Shown: in pieces, positions 1 to 8,008 of the stretch
Numbering within the stretch: position 1 is the stretch's first letter
Layout: the number at the start of each line of letters is the position of its first letter
Source: Lapillicoccus jejuensis
GTDB taxonomy: Bacteria; Actinomycetota; Actinomycetes; Actinomycetales; Dermatophilaceae
Reading direction: 5' to 3'
Assembly: GCF_006715055.1 (NCBI RefSeq)
Contig: NZ_VFMN01000001.1
Span: 1,302,001-1,366,000, forward strand
DNA length: 64,000 nucleotides
Notes under the pieces: generated by a model
The model's database searches: none
Told to the model about the DNA's origin: nothing
What the model saw: only the letters and a program-made list of their open reading frames with translations
Program-made: the position numbers and the translations under genes

Positions 1-278
1 TCAACGGTCACGGCATCGTGCACGGCGGCTTCGTCTTCACCCTGGCCGACTCCGCGTTCGCACTGGCCTGCAACAGCCGCGGCGCCCTCACCGTCGCCGC
101 CGGCGGCGACGTCACCTTCGTCAGCAGCGCGCACGAGGGCGACGTCCTGCTCGCCGAGGCGGTGGTGCGGGCGTCGTACGGGCGCAGCGGTCTCACCGAC
201 GTGCGGGTGACCCGCGAGGGCGACGGCGCGCTCGTCGCCGAGCTGCGCGGCCGCTCCCGCAGCCTGCCGCCGCGCTGA
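1..278 (+). CDS. paaI: PaaI-type acyl-CoA thioesterase (3' part only)
   Basis: The window opens inside this gene, so the N-terminus is missing. The visible reading frame starts NGHGIVHGGFVFTLAD and runs about 91 codons to a TGA. The HGG-F-FTLAD segment is the hot-dog-fold signature of PaaI-type hydroxyphenylacetyl-CoA thioesterases, which remove CoA from dead-end intermediates of aerobic phenylacetate breakdown in the cytoplasm. A phenylacetate-CoA ligase gene (paaK) lies about 6.3 kb downstream on the same strand, which supports the assignment. The gene is convergent with the kinase gene that follows, with only 3 bp between the two stop codons. Another hot-dog thioesterase of the same superfamily is possible because the first half cannot be seen. 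Confidence 0.8.
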   Translation, partial: NGHGIVHGGFVFTLADSAFALACNSRGALTVAAGGDVTFVSSAHEGDVLLAEAVVRASYGRSGLTDVRVTREGDGALVAELRGRSRSLPPR

Positions 279-281
279 ACG

Positions 282-1199
282 TCACCGGAACGACGCCCCC
301 CACGCCTGCGTGACGAGCTCGCCGAACAGCTCGTCGGCGTCGACGTCGAGCCCGCGCGAGCGGAACCACGACGTGACGTTGCGGCAGTCACGCAGCAGGA
401 AGTCCTGCCCGGCCGGGTTGGCGACGATGTCGACCAGCTGGGGCAGGTCGATGAGGACGAGCCGCTCCCCGGTGGCGAGGATGTTGTAGGGCGACAGGTC
501 GCCGTGCGCGGCCCCCATCGCCGCGAGGTCGGCCATCGCGTCCCGCAGCTGGTGCCAGTACTCGGCCAGCAGCTCCGGGCCGGGGCGCGCCGGGGCCAGC
601 CGCGGCGCCGGGTCGCCGTCAACACCGGTGACGAGCTCCATGAGGATCTCGGTCCCGTCGACCTGGACGGGATAGGGCACCGGGACGCGCGCCTCGTACA
701 GCCGCACGAGCGCGTCCCACTCGGCGAAGGCCCACTGCCCCGCCGCGACCGCGCGCCCGTACGACGTCCCGCGCTGCAGCGCGCGGGCGTCGCGCGAGCG
801 CCGGACGGTGCGGCCCTCGGTGTAGGCGGCGGAGCGGTGGAAGGTGCGGTGCTCGCTCGAGCGGTACCGCTTGGCGGCGAGCACGCAGCCGGGGCCGTCG
901 GGCACCGCCCGCTCGAGGAGGAACACGTCGGCCTCCTTGCCCGTCTTGAGCACGCCGAGGTCGGTGTCGACGGCGGCGCGGTCGACGACGAGCCAGTCCG
1001 GGGGCGGCTGCGGGCCGCGCGAGAGCGGCTCGACGTCCCAGTACGTCGTGAAGCGCTGGCCGTCGTCGACGTCGTCGACCTCGTGCCAGTCGGTGACGAA
1101 GCGGGGGTCGACCCCGCTCAGGGGGTCGGACGCGTCGGACGGGTCGGACGCGTCAGCGAGGACGCCGTCCGGGGTCGTGCGGGTGCTGCGAGAGGTCAT
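282..1199 (-). CDS. RIO-type atypical serine/threonine kinase
   Basis: A 305-residue protein with the layout of a bacterial RIO1-like kinase. It has a glycine-poor nucleotide loop (VLKTGKEADVF, about 84-93), a candidate ATP-binding lysine near 110, the catalytic loop HGDLSPYN at about 232-239 (Asp234) and a metal-binding IDLPQ at 250-254. RIO kinases phosphorylate proteins or act as ATPases; the bacterial substrate is not evident. I chose the ATG at 1199. An upstream in-frame GTG at 1262 would add 21 residues of unconvincing sequence. Near the N-terminus an 18-nt period repeats GGTCGGACGCGTC (1124-1136 and 1142-1154), giving a short DASDPSDASDP stretch. The gene stands alone, convergent with the thioesterase. 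Confidence 0.8.
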   Translation of the reverse strand: MTSRSTRTTPDGVLADASDPSDASDPLSGVDPRFVTDWHEVDDVDDGQRFTTYWDVEPLSRGPQPPPDWLVVDRAAVDTDLGVLKTGKEADVFLLERAVPDGPGCVLAAKRYRSSEHRTFHRSAAYTEGRTVRRSRDARALQRGTSYGRAVAAGQWAFAEWDALVRLYEARVPVPYPVQVDGTEILMELVTGVDGDPAPRLAPARPGPELLAEYWHQLRDAMADLAAMGAAHGDLSPYNILATGERLVLIDLPQLVDIVANPAGQDFLLRDCRNVTSWFRSRGLDVDADELFGELVTQAWGASFR

Positions 1200-1249
1200 G
1201 TCGGGTGCTTCCGTGGAGGAGATGGTCGGCGGGCGCGCCGAGGACAGCG

Positions 1250-1674
1250 ATGGACATGTCACGGCTCCTCTCCACGGGCCGGCGCAGGTCGCCGGGCTCG
1301 GGCACCAGGGTCGCCGTACGGCGTCCGACGCACAAGCGGTTTTCCCAGGGACCGGTCCGACACTCGTGCGAAGACGTCGACCGGGTGGCCCGCCCTGGCC
1401 GCGTGCTGACGATCCCGCTGACCAAGGTCGTGTCCGCCGACCTCGTCCCCGGGGACGACGCGCGCGAGCTGGCGACCCGCAAGCTCGCCGGTGGACGGTT
1501 CGGCGACGTCACGGCCGGCACCTTCGACAGCGCCGACGGGAGGGTCTTCCTCCTCACCAGCGGGGCCCGACGGCACTGCGCCTCGTGCTGCGCGACCACC
1601 TCTACGCCCTCGTCGTCGTCGACACCCCGCAGGCGGCCGACCTCGCGCGGCGGGTCCGGGCGGCGCGCGCCTGA
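1250..1674 (+). pseudogene. Frameshifted PH-like domain protein
   Basis: Two adjacent reading frames make one plausible protein. The first frame gives GRVLTIPLTKVVSADLVPGDD and continues to FDSADGRVFLLTSG. It then turns into Arg/Cys/Ser/Thr-rich nonsense. From about 1564 the next frame reads TALRLVLRDHLYALVVVDTP and ends AADLARRVRAARA with a TGA at 1674. The join lies at the GGGG run at 1562-1565 and would be repaired by one extra G. The beta-rich pattern ending in an Ala/Arg helix looks like a small bacterial PH-like domain, but this is a weak family call. The true start is unclear; ATG 1250 is one option. It may be a real pseudogene or a one-base sequencing error. Confidence 0.5.
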
Positions 1675-1731
1675 GGGCGGGTGTCCGGGACCACGTCGGA
1701 CGGGAGCCCGCCGACGCGGGAGGATCGGGGG

Positions 1732-2658
1732 GTGAGCGACGAGGACCATCCGCGGCGTGAGCCGGCCGTCGCCGAGGCGCAGGAGGTCCTGCTCTCGGTC
1801 GTCGACCGACGGCTCACGGGGGACCTCACCGACCCCGCCGTCCTCGCCGCGGTCGTCGCGGTCGAGCGGCTCACGGTCGCCCTGCGCACCACCGACACCG
1901 CGACCCTCACCCGCGCCCTGAGCGAGGGTGCGGGCGCCGTCCCCGACGCGTCCCGGCCCGGGCACGACCTCGCCGAGCTGCTCCAGGAGGGCTACGGCCA
2001 GGTGCTCGAGGGGCTCAACCGCCGCGCCGACGGCCGCGACAGCGACGCCGCCCTCGTCAACCCCGACGGGGGCGCCTTCGAGATCGTCACCGACGCGTCG
2101 CTGCTGCGGGCCGCGGTCCGCGCCGCGCAGGGCTCGATCGACGCGATGCCCTACTACCGGGAGCGGTACGGCGCCCGCGGCTCCCGGTTCGCCTCCACCG
2201 ACTCGGCCTGGCTCGTCTCGCTCGCCCCCCTGCCCGCGGACGTCGCGGTGCAGCAGGTGGGCTGGCTCAGCCGCGTCCTCGCCGGCCGCGGGATGCCGTC
2301 GTGGCTCATGGAGGTGCACCTGCGCGCCCTCGTCGACGAGGTCGCCGCGGCCGCCGGTCCGCAGGCCGTGGGCTCGCTGCCCGAGGCCGAGCGCTCGCTC
2401 ACGCAGGTGCGCCGCACCCACGTCGACGACGAGCTCCTGCTCGCCGCGGAGGAGTGGGCCGACGAGACCGCCGGGTACGCCGTCCCCGTGCCCCGCGCCG
2501 GGCTGCTCCTCGCGGCCGCCGTCGCCGACGTCCGGTCCGGCCTGGTCCGCGACGACCACGCCCTCGCCGGCTGGGTCACCGACCCCGCGCACTCGTCCGT
2601 GGGTGCCGCGACCGCGCTCGCCGAGGTGCGCGAGCGGGTGCTCGCGCAGGCGCGCTGA
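1732..2658 (+). CDS. Hypothetical protein, helical
   Basis: A 308-residue soluble protein that I do not recognise. The start is set at GTG 1732, preceded by GGGAGGA at a suitable distance; the frame stays open upstream to 1681 but that part has no convincing character. The protein is rich in Ala, Leu, Glu and Arg and looks almost entirely alpha-helical, with no signal peptide or membrane segment. Visible landmarks are MPYYRERYG at about residue 140, a Trp-containing segment WLSRVLAGRGMPSWLMEVHL near 185-204, and a WADETAGYAVPVPRAG stretch near 243-258. It lies between the broken PH-like gene and a lipoprotein gene on the same strand, 18 bp from the latter. Confidence 0.6.
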   Translation: MSDEDHPRREPAVAEAQEVLLSVVDRRLTGDLTDPAVLAAVVAVERLTVALRTTDTATLTRALSEGAGAVPDASRPGHDLAELLQEGYGQVLEGLNRRADGRDSDAALVNPDGGAFEIVTDASLLRAAVRAAQGSIDAMPYYRERYGARGSRFASTDSAWLVSLAPLPADVAVQQVGWLSRVLAGRGMPSWLMEVHLRALVDEVAAAAGPQAVGSLPEAERSLTQVRRTHVDDELLLAAEEWADETAGYAVPVPRAGLLLAAAVADVRSGLVRDDHALAGWVTDPAHSSVGAATALAEVRERVLAQAR

Positions 2659-2676
2659 GCGGGGGACGATGAGCCC

Positions 2677-3690
2677 GTGCCCCACCGGTCGCCCGCGCTG
2701 ACGCCCGCGGCCCTGCCTGCGGGCCTGCTCGCGGGCCTGCTCGCCCTCACCGCCTGCACGGCGGCCCCCGCCCCCCCGCCGCCGTCACCGACCGGGACGA
2801 CGGCGACGACCCCGACCGCGTACGCCGTCGCGGCGACCGCGCTCGTCGCCCAGAGCCTCACGGCGGAGGACAACGTCGCCTCGCTGCGCGAGATCGCGCT
2901 GGAGAAGGCGCGCTCGCGCACGAGCGTCGCGGCGACGTACGACCCGATCCGCGCCATGCTCGTCGGCGTCGGCCAGGCCCAGGCCGATCTCGCGCCCCCG
3001 GGCAGCGCGGCGGCGGTGCCGCCCTCCCCCGGCCGGCCGTCGGCGTCCACGACCGACGGGGTCACGGTGCTCACGCTGCCCGGCTTCGCCGACCTCACCG
3101 CGCTGGTCGGGACCGGGCCGCCGTCGCCGGCCGAGGCGTCGTACGCCCGGGCGGGCGCGGCGGCGGTCGCCAACGCCGCCCGGACGACGACCTGCGGCTG
3201 GGTCGTCGACGTCCGCGGCAACGCGAGCGAGGACCTCGGGGCCCTGCTCGGCGCGGTCGCCCCGTTGCTGCCGGCGGGGACGGTGCTGCAGCGGGTCGAC
3301 CGCGAGGGCCACCGCGACGAGGTCACCCTCGACGACGACGCCGTGCGGGCCGGGGGCCGGCTGCTCGTGCCGCTCGACCCGGTCGGGCGGCACGACGACC
3401 AGCCCGTCACCGTCCTGCTCGACCGCGGCACCGCGGTCGCCGGCGAGGGGGTGGTGCTCGCCTTCCGGGGCCGCTCGGGCGCGCAAAGCCTGGGGGCGGC
3501 GTCGTACGGCGACGCGGTGGACGCGACGGTGCACCGGCTCGCCGACGGCGCGACGCTGCGCGTCGTGCGCTGGCGGCTGGCCGACCGCGACGGCGCCGTC
3601 GCGACCGGGCCGGTGCGCCCCGACGTCGCCGTCACCGGGGACGCGCTGGGGTCCGCGCGCTCCGACGTCGCTGCGCGCTGCGGGGGCTGA
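2677..3690 (+). CDS. S41-like periplasmic/cell-surface lipoprotein, nucleophile replaced
   Basis: A 337-residue lipoprotein. It has a GTG start, a hydrophobic signal and a lipobox LTAC with Cys27. The C-terminal half resembles the tail-specific protease (S41) fold: CGWVVDVRGN near 170, a long spacer, then VTVLLDRGTAVAGEGVVLAF (about 243-262) followed by GRSGAQSLGAASYG. In active S41 enzymes the T-A-S-x-S/G-E motif supplies the serine nucleophile. Here it reads T-A-V-A-G-E, with Val254 where the serine is expected. This suggests a non-catalytic relative, possibly a binding or scaffolding protein outside the membrane. The fold call rests on these motifs only. It sits upstream of the amino acid importer but with its own intergenic gap. 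Confidence 0.6.
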   Translation: MPHRSPALTPAALPAGLLAGLLALTACTAAPAPPPPSPTGTTATTPTAYAVAATALVAQSLTAEDNVASLREIALEKARSRTSVAATYDPIRAMLVGVGQAQADLAPPGSAAAVPPSPGRPSASTTDGVTVLTLPGFADLTALVGTGPPSPAEASYARAGAAAVANAARTTTCGWVVDVRGNASEDLGALLGAVAPLLPAGTVLQRVDREGHRDEVTLDDDAVRAGGRLLVPLDPVGRHDDQPVTVLLDRGTAVAGEGVVLAFRGRSGAQSLGAASYGDAVDATVHRLADGATLRVVRWRLADRDGAVATGPVRPDVAVTGDALGSARSDVAARCGG

Positions 3691-3816
3691 GCGCCGGGCG
3701 ACCCCGCGTCACGATCTCTCGTCGATCGAGCGGAACCGTGACTCCCCCGCAACACGGCGGTGGCAGGATGCGTCCACCGGCCGTCCGGAACGCCGGTCAC
3801 AGCGAGAGGAAACCGC

Positions 3817-4734
3817 ATGTCCCGTCGTCCCCTGTCCGTCGCCGTCGCGCTCGCCGCGACCCTCGGCCTCGCCGCCTGCGGGTCCAACTCGCTCGACACC
3901 GGGTCGGGCTCCGGGGGTGGTGGGGCCGCGACCACCGGGTCCGGTCCGACCACGACCGCCGCCGTCGACTCGGCCCTCGCGGCCAAGCTGCCCGCCTCGA
4001 TCAAGTCCGCCGGCGTCATCAAGGTGGGCACCGACGCGACGTACGCGCCCAACGAGTTCCTCGGTGGTGACGGCAAGACCGTGCAGGGGATGGACGTCGA
4101 CCTCTTCGACGCGGTGGCCGCCCGCTTCGGGGTCAAGGTCGAGTGGCAGCCCGCCTCGTTCGACTCGATCATCCTCGGCGTCACCGGGGGCAAGTACGAC
4201 ATGGGCATCTCGAGCTTCTCCATCACGGACGAGCGCAAGAAGCAGGTCAACATGGTCAGCTACTACACGGCAGGGACGCAGTGGGTGACGCAGACCGGGA
4301 ACCCCAAGAAGGTCAACGCGGACGATGCCTGCGGGCTGACCATCGGCGTGCAGAAGGCGACGACGCAGCAGGACGACCTCACCGCGCGCAGCAAGAAGTG
4401 CACCGACGCGGGTAAGCCGGCGATCAACCTCGTCGTCCAGGAGGGCCAGGACCAGGTCACCGCCGACCTCGTCGGCGGCAAGACGGTGGCCATGGCGGCC
4501 GACTCGCCGGTGGCGCTCTACGCGGTCAAGCAGACCTCCGGCGCGCTCGAGGCGCTCGGCGAGGCCTACGACTCGGCGCCGTACGGCTGGGTCGTCCCCA
4601 AGGACCAGACCGACTTCGCCCAAGCCCTCGTCGACGCGCTCAAGGCGGCCGACTCGGACGGCTCCTACAAGGCGGCGCTGAGCAAGTGGGGTGTCGAGAA
4701 GGGCGCCATCACCGACTTCGCCGTCAACCCGTGA
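3817..4734 (+). CDS. Polar amino acid ABC transporter, substrate-binding lipoprotein
   Basis: A 305-residue family 3 solute-binding protein (GlnH/HisJ type). A 20-residue signal ends in the lipobox LAAC, so the mature protein is anchored on the outer face of the membrane. The core begins IKVGTDATYAPNEF and contains GMDVDLFDAVAARFGVKVEW and YDMGISSFSITDERKKQVNMVSY, the usual first-lobe pattern of polar amino acid binders. The ligand cannot be named from sequence; a cationic or polar amino acid is likely. ATG 3817 follows a GAGAGGA ribosome site. Its TGA overlaps the GTG of the permease gene, so the three importer genes form one translationally coupled operon. Confidence 0.93.
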   Translation: MSRRPLSVAVALAATLGLAACGSNSLDTGSGSGGGGAATTGSGPTTTAAVDSALAAKLPASIKSAGVIKVGTDATYAPNEFLGGDGKTVQGMDVDLFDAVAARFGVKVEWQPASFDSIILGVTGGKYDMGISSFSITDERKKQVNMVSYYTAGTQWVTQTGNPKKVNADDACGLTIGVQKATTQQDDLTARSKKCTDAGKPAINLVVQEGQDQVTADLVGGKTVAMAADSPVALYAVKQTSGALEALGEAYDSAPYGWVVPKDQTDFAQALVDALKAADSDGSYKAALSKWGVEKGAITDFAVNP

Positions 4735-5684
4735 CTGAGGCCACCGGTGACCGCCCGGGCGCCATCGACGCCCGGGCGGTCCGCCACCCGTGGCGGTGGG
4801 TGGCGATCGTCGTCATCGCGGTGCTCGTCGCGATGGTCGTCAGCTCGTTCGTCACCAACCAGCGGTGGAACTGGAGCGTGGCCTTCCAGGTCATGAACCA
4901 GAACCCCGTCCTCGACGGTCTGGTCAAGGGCACGCTGCTCGGCACCGTGGGGGCGATGGTCGTCGGCATCGGCCTGGGCGTGCCGATCGCCGTCATGCGG
5001 CTGTCGCAGAACCCGGTGCTGCGCGGGGTGTCGTTCGTCTTCACGTGGTTCTTCCGGGCGATCCCGCGCTACGTCCTGCTCATCGTCATCGGCACCGGGC
5101 TCGGGTTCCTCTACCCGCAGCTGACCTTCGGGCTGCCCTTCGGCGAGCAGCTGGCCGGCTTCCTCGGCCTCTCGCAGGACACCTTCACCGTCGCCAGCGT
5201 CGGGACCTTCTCGGTGACGAGCTCGATCTGGGGAGGCATCCTCGGGCTCGGCCTCTCGGAGGCCGCCTACATGGCCGAGATCGCCCGCGCCGGCATCCAG
5301 TCCGTCGACCGGGGCCAGACCGAGGCGGCCCAGGCGCTCGGGATGAGCTCGGGCAAGGCCATGCGCCGGGTCGTCCTGCCGCAGGCGATGCGGGTCATCG
5401 TCCCGCCGACCGGCAACGAGACGATCGCCATGGTCAAGGACACCTCGCTGCTCAGCGCGATCCCCGTGTCGGCCGAGCTGTTCAACCAGACCCGCGCCAT
5501 CGGGACGCGGACGCTGCAGATCATGCCCGCGCTGGCCGGCGCGACGATGTGGTACCTCATCATCTGCTCGGTCCTCATGGTCGGGCAGTACTACCTCGAG
5601 CGGCGCTTCGGCCGCGGGTTCGGCGTGTCCGGCCCCGCGCGGCCGCGGCGCTTCGCCCGGCCCGGCGGGAGCGGTGGCGCATGA
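4731..5684 (+). CDS. Polar amino acid ABC transporter, permease
   Basis: A 317-residue membrane protein of the HisM/GlnP type. After a charged cytoplasmic N-terminus it has about five to six membrane helices, starting near residue 22. The cytoplasmic coupling loop has the EAA motif [20 protein letters not shown], followed by the conserved [16 protein letters not shown]. It forms the membrane channel of the importer with the ATPase encoded next, probably as a homodimer because no second permease gene is present. The GTG start overlaps the stop of the binding-protein gene (GTGA), and its own stop overlaps the ATG of the ATPase gene (ATGA). The N-terminal half is somewhat longer than in the minimal family members. 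Confidence 0.93.
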   Translation: MTEATGDRPGAIDARAVRHPWRWVAIVVIAVLVAMVVSSFVTNQRWNWSVAFQVMNQNPVLDGLVKGTLLGTVGAMVVGIGLGVPIAVMRLSQNPVLRGVSFVFTWFFRAIPRYVLLIVIGTGLGFLYPQLTFGLPFGEQLAGFLGLSQDTFTVASVGTFSVTSSIWGGILGLGLSEAAYMAEIARAGIQSVDRGQTEAAQALGMSSGKAMRRVVLPQAMRVIVPPTGNETIAMVKDTSLLSAIPVSAELFNQTRAIGTRTLQIMPALAGATMWYLIICSVLMVGQYYLERRFGRGFGVSGPARPRRFARPGGSGGA

Positions 5685-6454
5685 GCGAGCAGGCCCTCGT
5701 CCACGCCGTCAACGTCCACAAGGCGTTCCACGGCACCGACGTCCTCAAGGGCATCGACCTCGACGTCCACAAGGGTCAGGTCGTCTGCCTGCTCGGCCCG
5801 TCGGGGTCGGGCAAGACGACGTTCCTGCGCTGCGTCAACCAGCTCGAGACGATCGACGGCGGCCGGATCTGGGTCGACGGCGACCTGCTCGGTCTCGAGG
5901 ACCGCGACGGCGCGCTGCACCGGCTGGGGGACAAGGCGATCGCCCGGCAGCGCTCGGAGATCGGCATGGTCTTCCAGCGCTTCAACCTCTTCCCGCACAT
6001 GACGGCGCTCGAGAACGTCATGGAGGCGCCGGTGCAGGTGCGCGGCGAGAAGAAGAAGGCCGTCAAGGAGCGCGCCCTCGGGCTGCTCGAGCGCGTGGGC
6101 CTCGCCGACAAGGCGGCGTCGTACCCGGCGCAGCTGTCCGGCGGGCAGCAGCAGCGCGTCGCCATCGCCCGGGCGCTCGCGATGCAGCCCAAGCTCATGC
6201 TCTTCGACGAGCCGACGTCGGCGCTCGACCCCGAGCTCGTCGGCGAGGTCCTCGCCGTCATGCGCGAGCTCGCCGGCCAGGGCATGACGATGCTCGTCGT
6301 CACCCACGAGATGGCCTTCGCGCGCGACGTCGCCGACACGGTCGTCTTCATGGACGGCGGCGTCGTCGTCGAGCAGGGCGACCCGCACGACGTCATCGGC
6401 AACCCCCAGCACGAGCGCACCAAGGCCTTCCTGCGCCGCATGCACACCGGCTGA
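5681..6454 (+). CDS. Polar amino acid ABC transporter, ATP-binding protein
   Basis: A 257-residue ABC ATPase of the GlnQ/HisP type that powers the importer at the cytoplasmic face. Walker A is GPSGSGKT at about 39-46, the Q-loop is [17 protein letters not shown], the signature is [15 protein letters not shown], and Walker B is [15 protein letters not shown]. The switch histidine is in [10 protein letters not shown]. The gene starts with the ATGA overlap on the permease gene and ends the operon. It is followed by a 72-nt hairpin and then the divergently regulated-looking but co-oriented paaK gene. The length is usual for the family and nothing is missing. Confidence 0.95.
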   Translation: MSEQALVHAVNVHKAFHGTDVLKGIDLDVHKGQVVCLLGPSGSGKTTFLRCVNQLETIDGGRIWVDGDLLGLEDRDGALHRLGDKAIARQRSEIGMVFQRFNLFPHMTALENVMEAPVQVRGEKKKAVKERALGLLERVGLADKAASYPAQLSGGQQQRVAIARALAMQPKLMLFDEPTSALDPELVGEVLAVMRELAGQGMTMLVVTHEMAFARDVADTVVFMDGGVVVEQGDPHDVIGNPQHERTKAFLRRMHTG

Positions 6455-6469
6455 CCTCCGCGCGACGGT

Positions 6470-6541
6470 GGGACACCCCACATGTTGCTGCCGATGGACC
6501 GCGCACCGACGGTCCAGAGGCAGCAACATCTGGGGTGTTCC
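6470..6541. terminator. Long 72-nt hairpin between importer operon and paaK
   Basis: Arms at 6470-6492 and 6519-6541 pair at 21 of 23 positions (GGACACCCCA against TGGGGTGTTCC, then TGTTGCTGCC against GGCAGCAACA). An inner stem TGGACCG/CGGTCCA sits at 6495-6501 and 6510-6516. It lies directly after the ABC ATPase stop and could end transcription of that operon. There is no T-tract, as is common in high-GC actinobacteria. It is longer than a normal terminator, so a repeat element is also possible. Confidence 0.55.
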
Positions 6542-6556
6542 TCGTCCAGGCGTCGT

Positions 6557-6562
6557 TAGGGT
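6557..6562 (+). promoter_or_regulatory. Candidate leaderless -10 element of paaK
   Basis: TAGGGT followed by six bases and then ATG 6569. No ribosome-binding site is present, which fits a transcript that begins at or very near the start codon. This is one of at least 14 genes in the window with the same arrangement. Confidence 0.55.
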
Positions 6563-6568
6563 GCGGGC

Positions 6569-7885
6569 ATGACGACGACGTCACCCACCACCGCGTCCCC
6601 CTCCTGGCGGGACGGGCTCGAGCTGTCGCTCGACGAGCTGCGGGCGCGGCAGCTGGCGCGGCTGCAGGACTCCGTACGGCGGGCCTGGGAGCACGTGCCG
6701 CACTACCGTCGCGCCCTCGACGCGGCCGGGGTGCACCCGGACGAGATCCGGGATCTGGCCGACCTCGCGCGGCTGCCGTTCACGAGCAAGGACGACCTGC
6801 GGGCGAACTACCCGTTCGGGATGTTCGCCGTGCCGCGCGAGCAGGTCGTGCGGGTGCACGCGAGCAGCGGGACGACCGGCAAGCCGACCGTCGTCGGCTA
6901 CACGCAGGACGACCTCGGCACCTGGGCCGACGTCATGGCCCGCTCGATCCACGCCGCGGGTGGGCGGCCGGGCGACGTCGTCCACGTCGCGTATGGCTAC
7001 GGCCTGTTCACCGGCGGGCTCGGGGCGCACTACGGCGCCGAGCGGCTCGGGTGCACCGTCGTCCCGGTCTCCGGCGGCATGACCGAGCGGCAGGTGCAGC
7101 TCATCGTCGACTTCCAGCCGCGGGTCATCATGGTGACGCCGAGCTACTTCCTCTCGATCCTCGACGAGATGGAGCGCCAGGGCGTCGACCCGAAGGGGAC
7201 CTCGCTGCGGGTCGGGATCTTCGGCGCCGAGCCGTGGACCGAGTCGATGCGCCGCGAGGTCGAGGAGCGCACGGCCATGGACGCGGTCGACATCTACGGG
7301 CTGTCCGAGGTCATGGGGCCCGGTGTCGCGCAGGAGGCGGCGGCCACCAAGGACGGGCTGCACGTGTGGGAGGACCACTTCTACCCCGAGGTGGTCGACC
7401 CCCTGACGGGCGAGGTGCTGCCCGACGGGGAGCGCGGCGAGATCGTCTTCACGTCGTTGACCAAGCAGGCGATGCCGGTGCTGCGCTACCGCACGCGCGA
7501 CCTCACCCGGCTGCTGCCCGGGACGGCGTACCCCGCCTTCCGCCGGATGGAGAAGGTCACCGGCCGCACCGACGACCTGATGATCGTGCGCGGCGTCAAC
7601 GTCTTCCCCACCCAGGTGGAGGAGCTCGTCCTCGCCGAGGAGGGGCTGGCGCCGTACTTCCAGTGCGTCCTCACCCGTCCCGGCCGGCTCGACGAGCTGA
7701 CCGTCCTCGTCGAGACCCTCGAGCCGGTGGGCGACGACGCGAGGGCCGCCGTCGCGGGCCGGCTCTCGGGGCGGGTCAAGGAGCGGATCGGCACGAGCGT
7801 CACGGTCGAGGTGCGCGACCCCGGCGGCATCGAGCGCAGCGTCGGCAAGGCGCGACGGATCGTCGACCAGCGCCCGCGGGGGTAG
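6569..7885 (+). CDS. paaK: Phenylacetate-CoA ligase
   Basis: A 438-residue AMP-forming ligase that activates phenylacetate to phenylacetyl-CoA, the first step of the aerobic phenylacetate pathway. The P-loop SSGTTGKPTVVGY is at about 97-109. Family-typical segments include VHVAYGYGLFTGGLGAHYGAE, IYGLSEVMGPGVAQEA and GRTDDLMIVRGVNVFPTQVEE, the last being the hinge of the C-terminal lid. Length and order match PaaK throughout. With the PaaI thioesterase fragment at the window's left edge it suggests phenylacetate use by this organism, although the paaABCDE oxygenase genes are not in view. It probably has its own leaderless promoter. Confidence 0.95.
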   Translation: MTTTSPTTASPSWRDGLELSLDELRARQLARLQDSVRRAWEHVPHYRRALDAAGVHPDEIRDLADLARLPFTSKDDLRANYPFGMFAVPREQVVRVHASSGTTGKPTVVGYTQDDLGTWADVMARSIHAAGGRPGDVVHVAYGYGLFTGGLGAHYGAERLGCTVVPVSGGMTERQVQLIVDFQPRVIMVTPSYFLSILDEMERQGVDPKGTSLRVGIFGAEPWTESMRREVEERTAMDAVDIYGLSEVMGPGVAQEAAATKDGLHVWEDHFYPEVVDPLTGEVLPDGERGEIVFTSLTKQAMPVLRYRTRDLTRLLPGTAYPAFRRMEKVTGRTDDLMIVRGVNVFPTQVEELVLAEEGLAPYFQCVLTRPGRLDELTVLVETLEPVGDDARAAVAGRLSGRVKERIGTSVTVEVRDPGGIERSVGKARRIVDQRPRG

Positions 7886-7944
7886 GCCCGCGCGAGGGGT
7901 CCCCCGGCCCGACCGCCCGGGACCTCCGACCCTGGGGAATGAAC

Positions 7945-7980
7945 TACTACGGTGTGTAGTATCTACTACTGACCGTAGTA
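7945..7980. promoter_or_regulatory. Two tandem dyads upstream of cydA (candidate BlaI-type operators)
   Basis: Two 17-bp dyads of the form TACTAC-N5-GTAGTA lie at 7945-7961 and 7964-7980, start to start 19 bp apart. A TAGTAT hexamer inside the array (7957-7962) could be the -10 element of the cyd promoter, so a bound protein would block it. BlaI/MecI-family repressors bind TAC/GTA-rich dyads of this kind. A BlaI-type gene is the fifth gene of the same operon. The repressor-operator match is inferred. Confidence 0.6.
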
Positions 7981-8008
7981 GTAGAGAGTCTCTCCCCAGG
8001 AGCGCCCG

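Noticed and set aside
1124-1154. 18-nt tandem repeat in the RIO kinase N-terminus
   Set aside because: Only two units, in a disordered part of the protein; likely simple slippage without function.
504-1409. Long open frame opposite the RIO kinase gene
   Set aside because: It is Arg/Val/Gly-rich shadow sequence of a high-GC gene; the kinase motifs are on the other strand.
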